The translations under genes were made by a program, and so were the position numbers. A stretch of 64,000 nt of DNA from Salipiger thiooxidans (GTDB lineage: Bacteria > Pseudomonadota > Alphaproteobacteria > Rhodobacterales > Rhodobacteraceae): assembly GCF_900102075.1 (NCBI RefSeq), contig NZ_FNAV01000002.1:62001-126000 (forward strand). Reading direction: 5' to 3'. The notes beneath the pieces are model-generated. The model searched no databases. It saw nothing but the letters and a program-made list of their open reading frames with translations, and was not told the DNA's origin. This document shows positions 25,818 through 34,448 of the stretch, in pieces (position 1 is the first letter of the stretch; each line of letters starts with the position of its first letter).

Positions 25818-28016
25818 ATGACCACAGACTTCACCATGGAGACCGGCGCCGACGGCGTCGCAATCATCACCTGGGACACCCCCGGCAAGAGCATGAACGT
25901 CATGAGCATCGAGGGCTTCCGCCAGCTCGACGGCTTCATCGACGCGGCTCTCGCCGACGAGGCGGTGAAAGGCATCGTCATCACCTCGGGCAAGGCGGGC
26001 AGCTTTGCCGGAGGCATGGATCTCAACGTGCTCGCCAAGATGCGCGAGGACGGCGGTGACGATCCGGCATCCAGCATCTTCGCCGGGATCATGCAGATCC
26101 ACAGCATCCTGCGGAAGATCGAGCGCGCCGCGATGGACGACAGGAACAAGGGCGGCAAGCCCATCGCCTGCGTGCTGCCCGGCACCGCGCTCGGCATCGG
26201 TTTCGAGATCCCGCTGGCCTGCCACCGGATCTTTGCCGCCGACAACCCCAAGGCCAAGATCGGCCTGCCCGAGATCATGGTCGGCATCTTCCCCGGCGCC
26301 GGCGGCACCACGCGGCTGTCGCGCAAGCTGGGCGCCATGGCGGCCTCGCCCTTCCTACTCGAGGGCAAGCTCAGCGATCCGAAGAAGGCCAAGGCCGCGG
26401 GGCTGATCGACGAGGTCTGCGACGACCCCCTCGCCGCCGCAAAGGATTGGGTGCTCAACGCCAAGCCCGCCGACATCGTGAAGCCCTGGGACGAGAAGGG
26501 CTACAAGATGCCCGGCGGCGCCCCCTACCACCCGGCGGGCTTCATGACCTTCGTCGGCGCCTCGGCCATGGTCAACGGCAAGACCAAGGGCGTCTACCCC
26601 GCTGCCAAGGCCATGCTCTCGGCGGTCTACGAGGGTGCGCTGGTGCCCTTCGACACGGCGCTGAGGATCGAAGCGCGCTGGTTCACCTCGGTGCTGCTGA
26701 ACCCGTCGTCGAGCGCCATGATCCGGTCGCTCTTCATCAACAAGGAAGCGCTCGAGAAGGGCGCCAACCGGCCGCAGGTCCCAGACCAGCGGGTGAAGAA
26801 GGTGGGCGTGCTCGGCGCCGGCATGATGGGCGCCGGCATCACGCTGGTCTCGGCCATGGCGGGGATCGAGGTGGTGCTGCTCGACCAGTCGAAGGAGGCC
26901 GCCGAGAAGGGCCGCGCCTACACCGCGGGCTACATGGACAAGGGCATCGCCCGCAAGAAGGCCACCCCCGAGAAGAAGGAGGCCGCGCTCGCGCTCATCA
27001 CCGCGACCGACGACTATGCCGATCTCGCGGGCTGCGACCTGATCGTGGAGGCGGTGTTCGAGGATCCGAAGGTCAAGGCCGAGGTCACCAAGAAGGTGCT
27101 CGCGCACGTGGGCCCCGACTGCATCTTCGCCACCAACACCTCGACCCTGCCGATCACGGAGCTCGCCAAGGCCTCGTCCAGCCCCGAGCAGTTCATCGGC
27201 ATCCACTTCTTCTCGCCCGTCGAGAAGATGATGCTGGTTGAGATCATCAAGGGTCGCGAGACCGGTCAGGTGGCCGTGGCCAAGGCGCTCGACTTCGTGC
27301 GCCAGATCCGCAAGACGCCCATCGTGGTCAACGACGCGCGCTTCTTCTACGCCAACCGCTGCATCATCCCCTACATCAACGAAGGCATCCGCATGGTGGC
27401 CGAGGGCGTGTCGCCCGCGCTCATCGAGAACGCCGCCAAGCTCGTGGGCATGCCGCTGGGGCCGCTGCAGCTGGTGGACGAGACCTCGATCGACCTCGGG
27501 GTGAAGATCGCCAGGGCCACGAAGGCCGCCATGGGCGACGCCTACCCAGATGGTGCCGTGGACGAGGTGATCTTCTGGCTCGCCGACGAGGGCCGTATGG
27601 GCCGCAAGGCCGCCGCGGGCTTCTACGACTACGACGACAAGGGCAAGCGTCAGGGCCTCTGGGAGGGTCTCGCGGCGAAATACCCGGTCGCAGACGAGCA
27701 GCCCTCGCTGACCGAGGTGCAGCACCGTCTGCTCTTCGTGCAGGCGCTGGAAGCGGTGCGTGCGCTCGAGGAAGGCGTGCTCGAGGACATCCGCGAGGGC
27801 GACGTGGGCGCCATCCTCGGCTGGGGCTTCGCGCCCTGGTCCGGCGGTCCGTTCTCGTGGCTCGACATCCTCGGCGCCCCCTACGCGGCCGAGCGCTGCG
27901 ACGCGCTGGCCGAAGCTCACGGCCCCCGCTTCGCCTGCCCGGAGCTGCTGCGCGAGATGGCCGAGGACGGCGAGGCCTTCTACGACCGCTTCGCCCCACA
28001 GGCAGCCGCCGCCTGA
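25818..28016 (+). CDS. 3-hydroxyacyl-CoA dehydrogenase / enoyl-CoA hydratase bifunctional protein (FadB/FadJ type)
   Basis: The 732-residue protein has an N-terminal crotonase domain with the oxyanion-hole segments GSFAGGMDLNVL and PEIMVGIFPGAGGTTRL. The NAD-binding domain begins near residue 330 (VGVLGAGMMGAGITLVSAM), with the catalytic histidine in IGIHFFSPVEKMMLVEI, and two C-terminal HCDH domains follow. It hydrates enoyl-CoA and oxidises 3-hydroxyacyl-CoA in beta-oxidation. It is the last gene of the cluster and is followed by a very strong hairpin. Confidence 0.94.
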   Translation: MTTDFTMETGADGVAIITWDTPGKSMNVMSIEGFRQLDGFIDAALADEAVKGIVITSGKAGSFAGGMDLNVLAKMREDGGDDPASSIFAGIMQIHSILRKIERAAMDDRNKGGKPIACVLPGTALGIGFEIPLACHRIFAADNPKAKIGLPEIMVGIFPGAGGTTRLSRKLGAMAASPFLLEGKLSDPKKAKAAGLIDEVCDDPLAAAKDWVLNAKPADIVKPWDEKGYKMPGGAPYHPAGFMTFVGASAMVNGKTKGVYPAAKAMLSAVYEGALVPFDTALRIEARWFTSVLLNPSSSAMIRSLFINKEALEKGANRPQVPDQRVKKVGVLGAGMMGAGITLVSAMAGIEVVLLDQSKEAAEKGRAYTAGYMDKGIARKKATPEKKEAALALITATDDYADLAGCDLIVEAVFEDPKVKAEVTKKVLAHVGPDCIFATNTSTLPITELAKASSSPEQFIGIHFFSPVEKMMLVEIIKGRETGQVAVAKALDFVRQIRKTPIVVNDARFFYANRCIIPYINEGIRMVAEGVSPALIENAAKLVGMPLGPLQLVDETSIDLGVKIARATKAAMGDAYPDGAVDEVIFWLADEGRMGRKAAAGFYDYDDKGKRQGLWEGLAAKYPVADEQPSLTEVQHRLLFVQALEAVRALEEGVLEDIREGDVGAILGWGFAPWSGGPFSWLDILGAPYAAERCDALAEAHGPRFACPELLREMAEDGEAFYDRFAPQAAAA

Positions 28017-28022
28017 CACCGC

Positions 28023-28048
28023 GGCGGGGGGCGTTACCGCCCCCCGCC
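28023..28048 (+). terminator. Strong hairpin ending the beta-oxidation cluster
   Basis: GGCGGGGGGCG (28023-28033), loop TTAC, and CGCCCCCCGCC (28038-28048) give a perfect 11-bp GC stem 7 bases after the FadB stop. No T-run follows. Confidence 0.7.
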
Positions 28049-28405
28049 CGACACCTCTCCAACACCCCGGCGCCATCGCGCGCCGCCATAATGCTCCGGT
28101 TACTTTTGGCCGCTAGCCTGAGTCGCGTGACCGAGTTCGCACTGCCCGCTCGCACCGACCGGGAAGGTCCGACCAGGCAGCCCTGACCACCCCCGACCAC
28201 GGCCCCCGCCGGCCCGTCGGGACCCCGCCAGAGGCACGCGAACGCCGCCGGACGGTGGCCACGCCAGATCACGCAGCCTGCAGCGCGTGATCACAAAATC
28301 GCGCTGGCGCTCGCCCGACGCGGCCCACCCACCCATCTCTATGGGAACGCACCCGCGTTTCTACCCTCGCAACCGCTGCCCGGAGCACAGCCGGAAGACA
28401 CCAAG
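28049..28405. other. 357-base gap before the hemolysin-III-like gene
   Basis: No gene was recognised. One inverted repeat is visible, GATCACGC (28267-28274) and GCGTGATC (28285-28292), with a 10-base spacer. It could be an operator or a small RNA hairpin upstream of the membrane-protein gene. Confidence 0.4.
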
Positions 28406-29047
28406 ATGACCCGCCACATCCTGTCCCATTCGCCCGCTGAACACATGGCCGACGGTGTCGTGCTCGTCCTGGGGCTTTGTTTCGCGGTCGGTGCTGTGTC
28501 GGCGCTGTTCGTCTGGGCCGCGCTCGCCGCACCTTCGGGCGCGCTCTGGCCGCTGGTGCCCTACGCGGTGGGCCTGATCGCGAGCTTCTCCTTCTCCGCC
28601 GCCTACAACCTCACCCTCCACGCCCCCACCCGTGCGGTGCTCCGGCGCTTCGACCACGCGGCGATCTACCTGCTGATCTCGGGCACCTACACACCGATGG
28701 CGCTGCTCGGCATCGGCGGCAGCGCCGGACTGGCGCTCACTGCCGCCTCGTGGACGATCTCGCTCATCGGGATCAGCCTCAAGCTGCGCTCGATCCATCG
28801 CTGGGCGCGGCTGGGCTTCGCGCTCTACCTCGCGCAGGGCTGGCTCGGCGGCCTCGCCGCCTGGCCCTTCCTCACCAGGCTGCCGGCGGACTCGCTGGTG
28901 CTGCTGGTGGCGGGCGGCATAGCCTACACGGTGGGCACGATCTTCCACCACTCCAACCGCATCCCCTACGCCCGCGCCATCTGGCACACTCATGTGCTGG
29001 CCGCCGCCGCCAGCCACTACGCCGCCATCATCCTCGTGATCCGCTGA
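28406..29047 (+). CDS. Hemolysin III family (PAQR-like) membrane protein
   Basis: The 213-residue protein has seven predicted membrane segments. The conserved motifs SFSFSAAYNLTLHAP, RFDHAAIYLLISGTYTPMAL and the C-terminal FHHSNRIPYARAIWHTHVLAAAASHY supply the histidines and aspartate that form the metal site of the PAQR/hemolysin III family. Despite the family name, most members are not toxins; a role in membrane homeostasis or hydrolysis of lipid-like substrates is more likely. It is monocistronic, bounded by a hairpin upstream and a repeat copy downstream. Confidence 0.9.
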   Translation: MTRHILSHSPAEHMADGVVLVLGLCFAVGAVSALFVWAALAAPSGALWPLVPYAVGLIASFSFSAAYNLTLHAPTRAVLRRFDHAAIYLLISGTYTPMALLGIGGSAGLALTAASWTISLIGISLKLRSIHRWARLGFALYLAQGWLGGLAAWPFLTRLPADSLVLLVAGGIAYTVGTIFHHSNRIPYARAIWHTHVLAAAASHYAAIILVIR

Positions 29048-29061
29048 CCCGACGGGGCCAC

Positions 29062-29132
29062 GCCCCGCCCTTCATCTTGCCAGATAAACTCCGGGGGAGG
29101 CGCGCGAAGCGCGACGGGGGCAGAGCCCCCTC
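29062..29132 (+). repeat. Interspersed repeat, CTTCATCTTGCC-type (copy 7)
   Basis: The core at 29070 is followed by AGATAAACTCCGGGGGAG, a GCGCGC-AAGCGCG segment and GGGGGCAGAGCCCCC. It lies 15 bases after the hemolysin-III-like stop codon, again at a gene 3' end. Confidence 0.8.
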
Positions 29133-29149
29133 CCACACCAGCCACCCAC

Positions 29150-29184
29150 CCATCAAAAACGAAAAAGGGGGCCGAAGCCCCCTT
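29150..29184 (-). terminator. Rho-independent terminator of gcdH
   Basis: On the minus strand AAGGGGGC, a TTCG tetraloop and GCCCCCTT are followed by TTTCG and TTTTT, so stem, stable loop and U-tract are all present. It begins 23 bases after the gcdH stop codon. Confidence 0.85.
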
Positions 29185-29206
29185 CCCCGTCCGACGCCAG
29201 AGGCCG

Positions 29207-30427
29207 TCAGAAGAACGCCTGCAGCCCGGTCTGCGCCCGGCCGAGGATCAGCGCGTGCACGTCGTGGGTACCCTCGTAGGTGTTCACCGTCTCGAGGTTC
29301 GCCGCGTGGCGCATCACGCCATATTCGATCTGGATGCCGTTGCCGCCATGCATGTCACGGGCCATGCGCGCGATGTCGAGCGCCTTGCCGCAGTTGTTGC
29401 GCTTGATGAGCGAGATCATCTCCGGCGCCGCCTTGGCGCTGTCCATGAGCCGGCCCACGCGCAGCGCCGCCTGAAGCCCCAGCGCGATCTCGGTCTGCAT
29501 GTCGGCGAGCTTCTTCTGGTAGAGCTGCGTGCCGGCCAGCGGCTTGTCGAACTGCTTGCGGTCGAGCCCGTACTGGCGCGCCTGCATCCAGCAGAACTCG
29601 GCCGCACCCATCACGCCCCATGCGATGCCGAAGCGCGCGCGGTTGAGGCAGCCGAACGGCCCCTTGAGCCCCTCGACGTTGGGCAGCAGCGCCTCCTCGC
29701 CGACCTCGACGTCATCCAGGACGATCTCGCCGGTGATCGAGGCACGAAGCGACAGCTTGCCGCCGATCTTCGGCGCCGACAGCCCCTTCATGCCCTTCTC
29801 GAGCACGAAGCCGCGGATCTTGCCGCCATGCGCCTCGGACTTGGCCCAGACCACGAAGACGTCGGCGATCGGCGCGTTCGAGATCCACATCTTGGCGCCC
29901 TTGAGGCGGTAGCCGCCCTCGGTCTTGATGGCGCGGGTCTTCATGCCCGCGGGGTCCGAGCCGGCATCGGGCTCGGTCAGGCCGAAGCAGCCGATCCACT
30001 CGCCCGAGGCCAGCTTCGGCAGGTACTTCTCGCGCTGCGCCTCCGAGCCATAGGCGTAGATCGGGTACATCACCAGCGAGGACTGCACCGACATCATCGA
30101 GCGATAGCCCGAATCCACCCGCTCGACCTCGCGCGCGACCAGCCCGTAGCTCACGTATCCGGCGCCGATGCCGCCGTATTGCTCGGGCACGGTGACCCCC
30201 AGCAGGCCCTGCGCGCCCATCTCGGCAAAGATCTCGGGATCGGTCTGCTCTTCCATGTAGGCGTGTTCGACCCGCGGCAGCAGCTTGTCCTGCGCGAAGG
30301 CGCGGGCGCTCTCGGCGATCATGCGCTCGTCTTCCTCGAGCTGCGCGTCGAACAGGAACGGGTCCTCCCACGAGAAGGAGGCAAGCGCCGGGTTGTCCTT
30401 GGGGCGAAGAGCGGGGGCGTCGGCCAT
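29207..30427 (-). CDS. gcdH: Glutaryl-CoA dehydrogenase (acyl-CoA dehydrogenase family)
   Basis: The start was set at 30427 ([20 protein letters not shown]), giving 406 residues; the in-frame ATG at 30502 would add 25 residues that overlap the putative operator. [19 protein letters not shown] is the flavin/substrate motif, and the catalytic glutamate sits in [17 protein letters not shown]. Sequence pattern and the divergent LysR regulator match GcdH of proteobacteria, which oxidises and decarboxylates glutaryl-CoA to crotonyl-CoA in lysine and tryptophan degradation. The AmaA/AmaB-like genes at 6-9 kb feed the same lysine route. Confidence 0.88.
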   Translation of the reverse strand: MADAPALRPKDNPALASFSWEDPFLFDAQLEEDERMIAESARAFAQDKLLPRVEHAYMEEQTDPEIFAEMGAQGLLGVTVPEQYGGIGAGYVSYGLVAREVERVDSGYRSMMSVQSSLVMYPIYAYGSEAQREKYLPKLASGEWIGCFGLTEPDAGSDPAGMKTRAIKTEGGYRLKGAKMWISNAPIADVFVVWAKSEAHGGKIRGFVLEKGMKGLSAPKIGGKLSLRASITGEIVLDDVEVGEEALLPNVEGLKGPFGCLNRARFGIAWGVMGAAEFCWMQARQYGLDRKQFDKPLAGTQLYQKKLADMQTEIALGLQAALRVGRLMDSAKAAPEMISLIKRNNCGKALDIARMARDMHGGNGIQIEYGVMRHAANLETVNTYEGTHDVHALILGRAQTGLQAFF

Positions 30428-30507
30428 AGCATGAGTCCTTTCGAATTTGCCGCGAACCCTAAGCCGGATCGGCGCCACATGGAAACGAATTAATTTGCGC
30501 AAGGAAT

Positions 30508-30526
30508 GAGTTTATCTCATAAACTC
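30508..30526. promoter_or_regulatory. 19-bp palindrome, candidate LysR operator for gcdH
   Basis: GAGTTTATCTCATAAACTC is a perfect palindrome with 8-base arms around CTC and an embedded T-N11-A. It lies between the divergent gcdH and lysR starts, the standard position for autoregulation and activation by LysR proteins. Confidence 0.6.
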
Positions 30527-30565
30527 GTGAGCCCGGACACCGCCGGGAAACGCACGCGAGAGACC

Positions 30566-31456
30566 ATGCGCAAGGCCTACATTCCCTCCGTCGCCGAGCT
30601 CGAGGCCTTCACCGCCTGCGCCCGGCGCGGTACCACCACGATGGCGGCCGCGAGCCTCGGCCTGACCCAGAGCGCGATCTCGCGCTCGCTCGCCTCGCTC
30701 GAGGACCGGCTCGGCGTCGCGCTCTTCAACCGGGTGCGCCAGCGGCTGGTGCTGTCGCCCGCGGGCCACGCGTTCCTTGGCCGTGCCGAGCATCTACTGG
30801 CCGGGCTCGACGAGGCGGCAATGGGCGTGATGGCCTTTGGCGGGCACGACGCGGTGCTGCGCATGGCGGTGCTTCCGAGCCTCGCGCGGATCTGGCTGAT
30901 CCCGCGGCTTCCCGGCTTCACCCGCGACGCGCCCGAGATCAGCCTCGACCTCTCGGCGCGGCTCTTGCCGGTGGATTTCGGCCGCGAACCCTTCGAGCTT
31001 GCGATTATGCGCAGCCGGCATGACATCCCCGGCGTCACCACCGAGCCCATCCTGCCGGAAACCATGGTGACGGTGGCGGCCCCTGCCCTGCTCGACGGCC
31101 GCGCGCAGCTCAGCGACGCCGAGATGCTGGCGCTGCCGCTGCTGCAGCAGTCCACGCGCCCGACGCTCTGGCTCGACTGGTTCCGCGGCTCCGACACCGA
31201 CCCGCGGCGCATCCTGCGCGGGGCCCGGCTCGACCACTTCGACATGATCGTCGACGCCGCCATCGCCGGGCTCGGCATCGGCATCGTGCCCGAGATCGTC
31301 GCCCGGCCCGCGCTCGACCGCGGCGCACTTGCGCTGGCCGCGCCGCGCCGCTTCGAGACCGGCGAGAGCTACGCGCTGATCCTGCCCGAGCCCGCCCGCC
31401 AAAGCCCCCACGTCCAGCGGTTCCGCAACTGGCTACTGCGCGAGATCGCTGCCTGA
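30566..31456 (+). CDS. LysR-family regulator divergent from gcdH (GcdR/GcvA-like)
   Basis: The 296-residue protein starts most plausibly at ATG 30566 (MRKAYIPSVAELEAF); an ATG at 30506 would run across the palindromic operator. The helix-turn-helix is FTACARRGTTTMAAASLGLT followed by QSAISRSLASLEDRLG, and a periplasmic-binding-like effector domain fills the rest (IPRLPGFTRDAPEISLDLSA). It has the GcvA-like layout. Divergence from gcdH over about 140 bases, with the palindrome between them, indicates it responds to a glutarate-pathway intermediate. That ligand is inferred. Confidence 0.9.
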   Translation: MRKAYIPSVAELEAFTACARRGTTTMAAASLGLTQSAISRSLASLEDRLGVALFNRVRQRLVLSPAGHAFLGRAEHLLAGLDEAAMGVMAFGGHDAVLRMAVLPSLARIWLIPRLPGFTRDAPEISLDLSARLLPVDFGREPFELAIMRSRHDIPGVTTEPILPETMVTVAAPALLDGRAQLSDAEMLALPLLQQSTRPTLWLDWFRGSDTDPRRILRGARLDHFDMIVDAAIAGLGIGIVPEIVARPALDRGALALAAPRRFETGESYALILPEPARQSPHVQRFRNWLLREIAA

Positions 31457-31607
31457 CGGGCACGCGCCGCGCGGGCGGCACCACGGCAAAATCTCACAAA
31501 ACGTGAATTTCTCGCAACCAGGACACTCGGAAGGAGACCGTGCGGACGTTCTCTGCTAGCGTCGGGTCAAGTCATTCTGACCAATTGCTTTCATGAGGTG
31601 TCCGGTC
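31457..31607. promoter_or_regulatory. AT-richer upstream region of the protease-PLD gene
   Basis: The stretch contains AAAATCTCACAAAACGTGAA (TCAC-N5-GTGA palindrome near 31491-31506) and GGTCA-N8-TGACC at 31565-31582. GAGGTG at 31595-31600 is a good ribosome site for ATG 31608. The drop in GC relative to neighbours suggests a promoter; no specific factor can be named. Confidence 0.35.
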
Positions 31608-34448
31608 ATGTCCGATGACGAGGCCTATCTCAACCGCCTGCGCGCCCTCGCCAGGAAGCTCGAGGCGCGCTCGGGCAAGCGCTTTCCCGGGCGTGGTCCC
31701 AGCCCCGAGGCGCCGCTCATGGGCGCCGAGCCCTTCGGGGCGGAACCCTTCGGCGCGATGGAAAGCGCCGCCTCGCCCCGCGCCGAGCTCGAGGCGATCA
31801 TCCGCTGGAGCCGCCCGGTGCTCTGGATCAACCGCGACGAGGTGGACGAGGCGTGGTCGCTCGGCGTGCCCGACGACGCCGACCAGGACCTCATCGCCGA
31901 GATGAACGCGCACCGCGCGGGGATCACCGGCATCATCCCCTCGGTCGGGCGCATCGAGCTGCGCAACAACCTGCATTTCGCCTGGTGCGGCACCGGCTGG
32001 ATCGTCGATTTCGACGGCGAGAGCGACATCGTCATCACCAACGCCCACGTGGCCGAGATCTTCGCGCAGGCGGCGGGCGGGCGCTTCACCTTCCGCCCCG
32101 GCATCCCCGACCCCACGGTGCCGCAGGACGCGCGCATCGACTTCCGCGAGGAGATCTCGCACAGCGCCCCGCGCGAGTTCCCGGTGACCGAGGTGATCTG
32201 GGTCTCGCCTGGACAGCGCCCGGACGTGGCCTTCCTGCGGGTGGCCCGGGAGGCCGGCGAAGACCGGCTCGCGCCGCCGGTGCCGCTGGCGCGCGGCCCC
32301 GGGGCCGAGGACGCGCTGCTGGCGGTGATCGGCTACCCGGGCAAGGACGACCGGGCGGAATATGCCGACCGGCTGGCGTCGATTTTCGGCAGCGAGTTCG
32401 GCATCAAGCGGCTGGCGCTGGGGCGACCGACGCCCGGCGGCACCGAGGACTGGATCACCCATGACTGCTCCACCCTGCCCGGCTCGTCGGGCTCGGTCAT
32501 CTGGGACGCCACGCAGGGTGCCGCGGCAGGCCTGCATTTCGCGGGCACCGCCTTCACCAACAACTTCGCCGTGCCCGCCCGTAAGCTGCGCGAGATCATC
32601 CGCACCCGCCCGTGGCATGGCATGGAACGCCCCGCTTCGCCCCCCGCCCCCGGCTGGGTGGCGCGCCCCGACGGCAGCATGGACATCACCGTGCCGCTGA
32701 CGCTGAACCTGCGGCTCGGAGACGGCGGGCTGACGCTGGGCGGGGCCGCCGCAGCCCCCCCGCGCAGCGACCGCGCCTCGGCCGAGGCCGCCGCCCCGCA
32801 GGTGGCCGCCCTGGCGCGGGGCTCGGCCGAGGCCGACAAGGTGCTCGCGGTGCGGGCGGAGTATCTCTTCGACGCGCACGGCATCACCGACGATCTGGGC
32901 GTCGTGGTGGCCGTCGCCCCCGGCGCACCGCTGAAGCCCGCGGACTACGGGCTTGCCGAGCGCCATGCCGGCGTCAGAGTAGTGATCGAGACCGCCGACC
33001 CCGCCACCATCGCCGAGGAGATGTTCGGCTTTGGCGTCGAGCGCGAGGCCTTCCGCGGCCGCCGCGCCGCCTATGAGCGCGACCTCGGCGAGCCGCGCTT
33101 CAGCCTCGCGCCGGTGACCGACCGCATCCGCCTGCGGCTCTGCGTCAGCCCCGAGGCCGGCTGGCCAGTGCTGCGCGAGTTCCTGTCGATCCGCGACTAC
33201 GAGCAGCTCACCATCGGCATGTACCACGTGACCGCCCCGCACGTGATCGCCGCGCTTCTGGATTTTGCCGGGCGCAGCCGGCCGACCTCGCGCCTGACGC
33301 TGACGCTCGACCGCCAGCGCGGCGATCTGGCGGTGAACCCCGACGACACCTCCGGCGGCACCAAGGCCGACGACATCCCCGAGCGCGAGACGCTGGCCCG
33401 GCTGAGCGCGGCGCTCGGCGACCGCTTCTCCTTTGCCAAGGCCTCGCTCGGCAGCGGCGGGCTGTTCCCCACCGCTTACCACATCAAGGTCGCGGTCTGG
33501 ACCGACCGTCTGCCCGGCAACCGGCGCAAGGACAAGCTGCTGTGGCTCTCCAGCGGCAACTGGCAGTCGTCGAACCAGCAACCGCTCGGGATCCCCCCCG
33601 CCGACGCCCCCGGCGTGCGCTTCGAGGATGTGGCCGACTACAACCGCGAATGGCACGCGGTCATAGAACACCCCGGCCTGGCCGCCACCTTCCGCGCCCA
33701 TCTCGAGCAGGACCAGCTCGACAATGCCCTTGCGAGCGCCGCGGAATCCCGGCTCACCGCCTGCGAGGACAGCATCCTCGTGCCCGCCGAGGCGCTGGAG
33801 CGGCCAAAGACCCCCGGCAGATTCCGTGCCTTCGCGCCGCTCGATCTCGACGAGGAGATGACGGTGCAGCCGCTGCTCACCCCCGACAACTACCCCGAGG
33901 TGGTTCTTTCGCTGGTCGGCGAGGCGCAGGAGAGGCTCTGGATCCAGAACCAGTCCTTCAACCTCTGGAAGACACCCGAGGACACGCCCGCGCATTTCCT
34001 CGCCCTCGCCGAGGCCATCCGCGACAGGCAACGCGCGGGCGTCGACGTGCGGATCCTGTTCCGCAGCCTCTTCGGCAGCGAGCGCAACGTGATCCGGCGG
34101 CTCAAGGCGTTCGGCATGGAGACCAGCCCCGATCACCTGCGCTACTTCCCGACCAACCACACCAAGGGCATGGTGATCGACGGCCATACGGTGATGCTGG
34201 GCTCGCAGAACCTCACCGCCGCGGGCACGGGGCCCAACCGCGACGCCAGCCTCGTGATCCGCCACCCCGCCGCCAACGCCTATTTCGCCGAGCTCTTCGA
34301 GCATGACTGGTCGCAATACGGCGAGAATGCCCCGCAACCCGAGAGCCGTCGCCTGCGGCCGGTGATGCGGGTCGCGGACGGGGTGCGGACCGAGGCACCG
34401 CAAGGCTACGTGGCGCTGTCGCTCGGCGCGTTTCTGGGAGAGGGTTGA
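31608..34448 (+). CDS. Trypsin-like serine protease fused to a phospholipase D-like region
   Basis: The 946-residue protein has no signal peptide or membrane segment, so it is probably cytoplasmic. At residues ~115-320 lies a chymotrypsin-fold protease with a complete triad: H147 in VITNAHVAE, D206 in RPDVAFL and S294 in LPGSSGSVIW. The C-terminal half resembles the PLD superfamily. The first lobe has H625 in HIKVAVWTD (one residue longer than the classical HxKx4D) followed by SSGNWQSSNQQP. The second lobe has perfect HxKx4D at H851-D858 (HTKGMVID) and LGSQNLTAAG. A middle segment of about 200 residues was not recognised. The next gene, another protease, is coupled through TGATG. The role is unknown: PLD-like domains can cut nucleic acid or phospholipid, and protease activation of that module is a plausible inference. 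Confidence 0.85.
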   Translation: MSDDEAYLNRLRALARKLEARSGKRFPGRGPSPEAPLMGAEPFGAEPFGAMESAASPRAELEAIIRWSRPVLWINRDEVDEAWSLGVPDDADQDLIAEMNAHRAGITGIIPSVGRIELRNNLHFAWCGTGWIVDFDGESDIVITNAHVAEIFAQAAGGRFTFRPGIPDPTVPQDARIDFREEISHSAPREFPVTEVIWVSPGQRPDVAFLRVAREAGEDRLAPPVPLARGPGAEDALLAVIGYPGKDDRAEYADRLASIFGSEFGIKRLALGRPTPGGTEDWITHDCSTLPGSSGSVIWDATQGAAAGLHFAGTAFTNNFAVPARKLREIIRTRPWHGMERPASPPAPGWVARPDGSMDITVPLTLNLRLGDGGLTLGGAAAAPPRSDRASAEAAAPQVAALARGSAEADKVLAVRAEYLFDAHGITDDLGVVVAVAPGAPLKPADYGLAERHAGVRVVIETADPATIAEEMFGFGVEREAFRGRRAAYERDLGEPRFSLAPVTDRIRLRLCVSPEAGWPVLREFLSIRDYEQLTIGMYHVTAPHVIAALLDFAGRSRPTSRLTLTLDRQRGDLAVNPDDTSGGTKADDIPERETLARLSAALGDRFSFAKASLGSGGLFPTAYHIKVAVWTDRLPGNRRKDKLLWLSSGNWQSSNQQPLGIPPADAPGVRFEDVADYNREWHAVIEHPGLAATFRAHLEQDQLDNALASAAESRLTACEDSILVPAEALERPKTPGRFRAFAPLDLDEEMTVQPLLTPDNYPEVVLSLVGEAQERLWIQNQSFNLWKTPEDTPAHFLALAEAIRDRQRAGVDVRILFRSLFGSERNVIRRLKAFGMETSPDHLRYFPTNHTKGMVIDGHTVMLGSQNLTAAGTGPNRDASLVIRHPAANAYFAELFEHDWSQYGENAPQPESRRLRPVMRVADGVRTEAPQGYVALSLGAFLGEG

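Noticed and set aside
28406-29047. Hemolysin III as a toxin
   Set aside because: The PAQR-type seven-helix pattern with metal-site histidines points to a membrane enzyme; the name is historical, and no toxin context is present.
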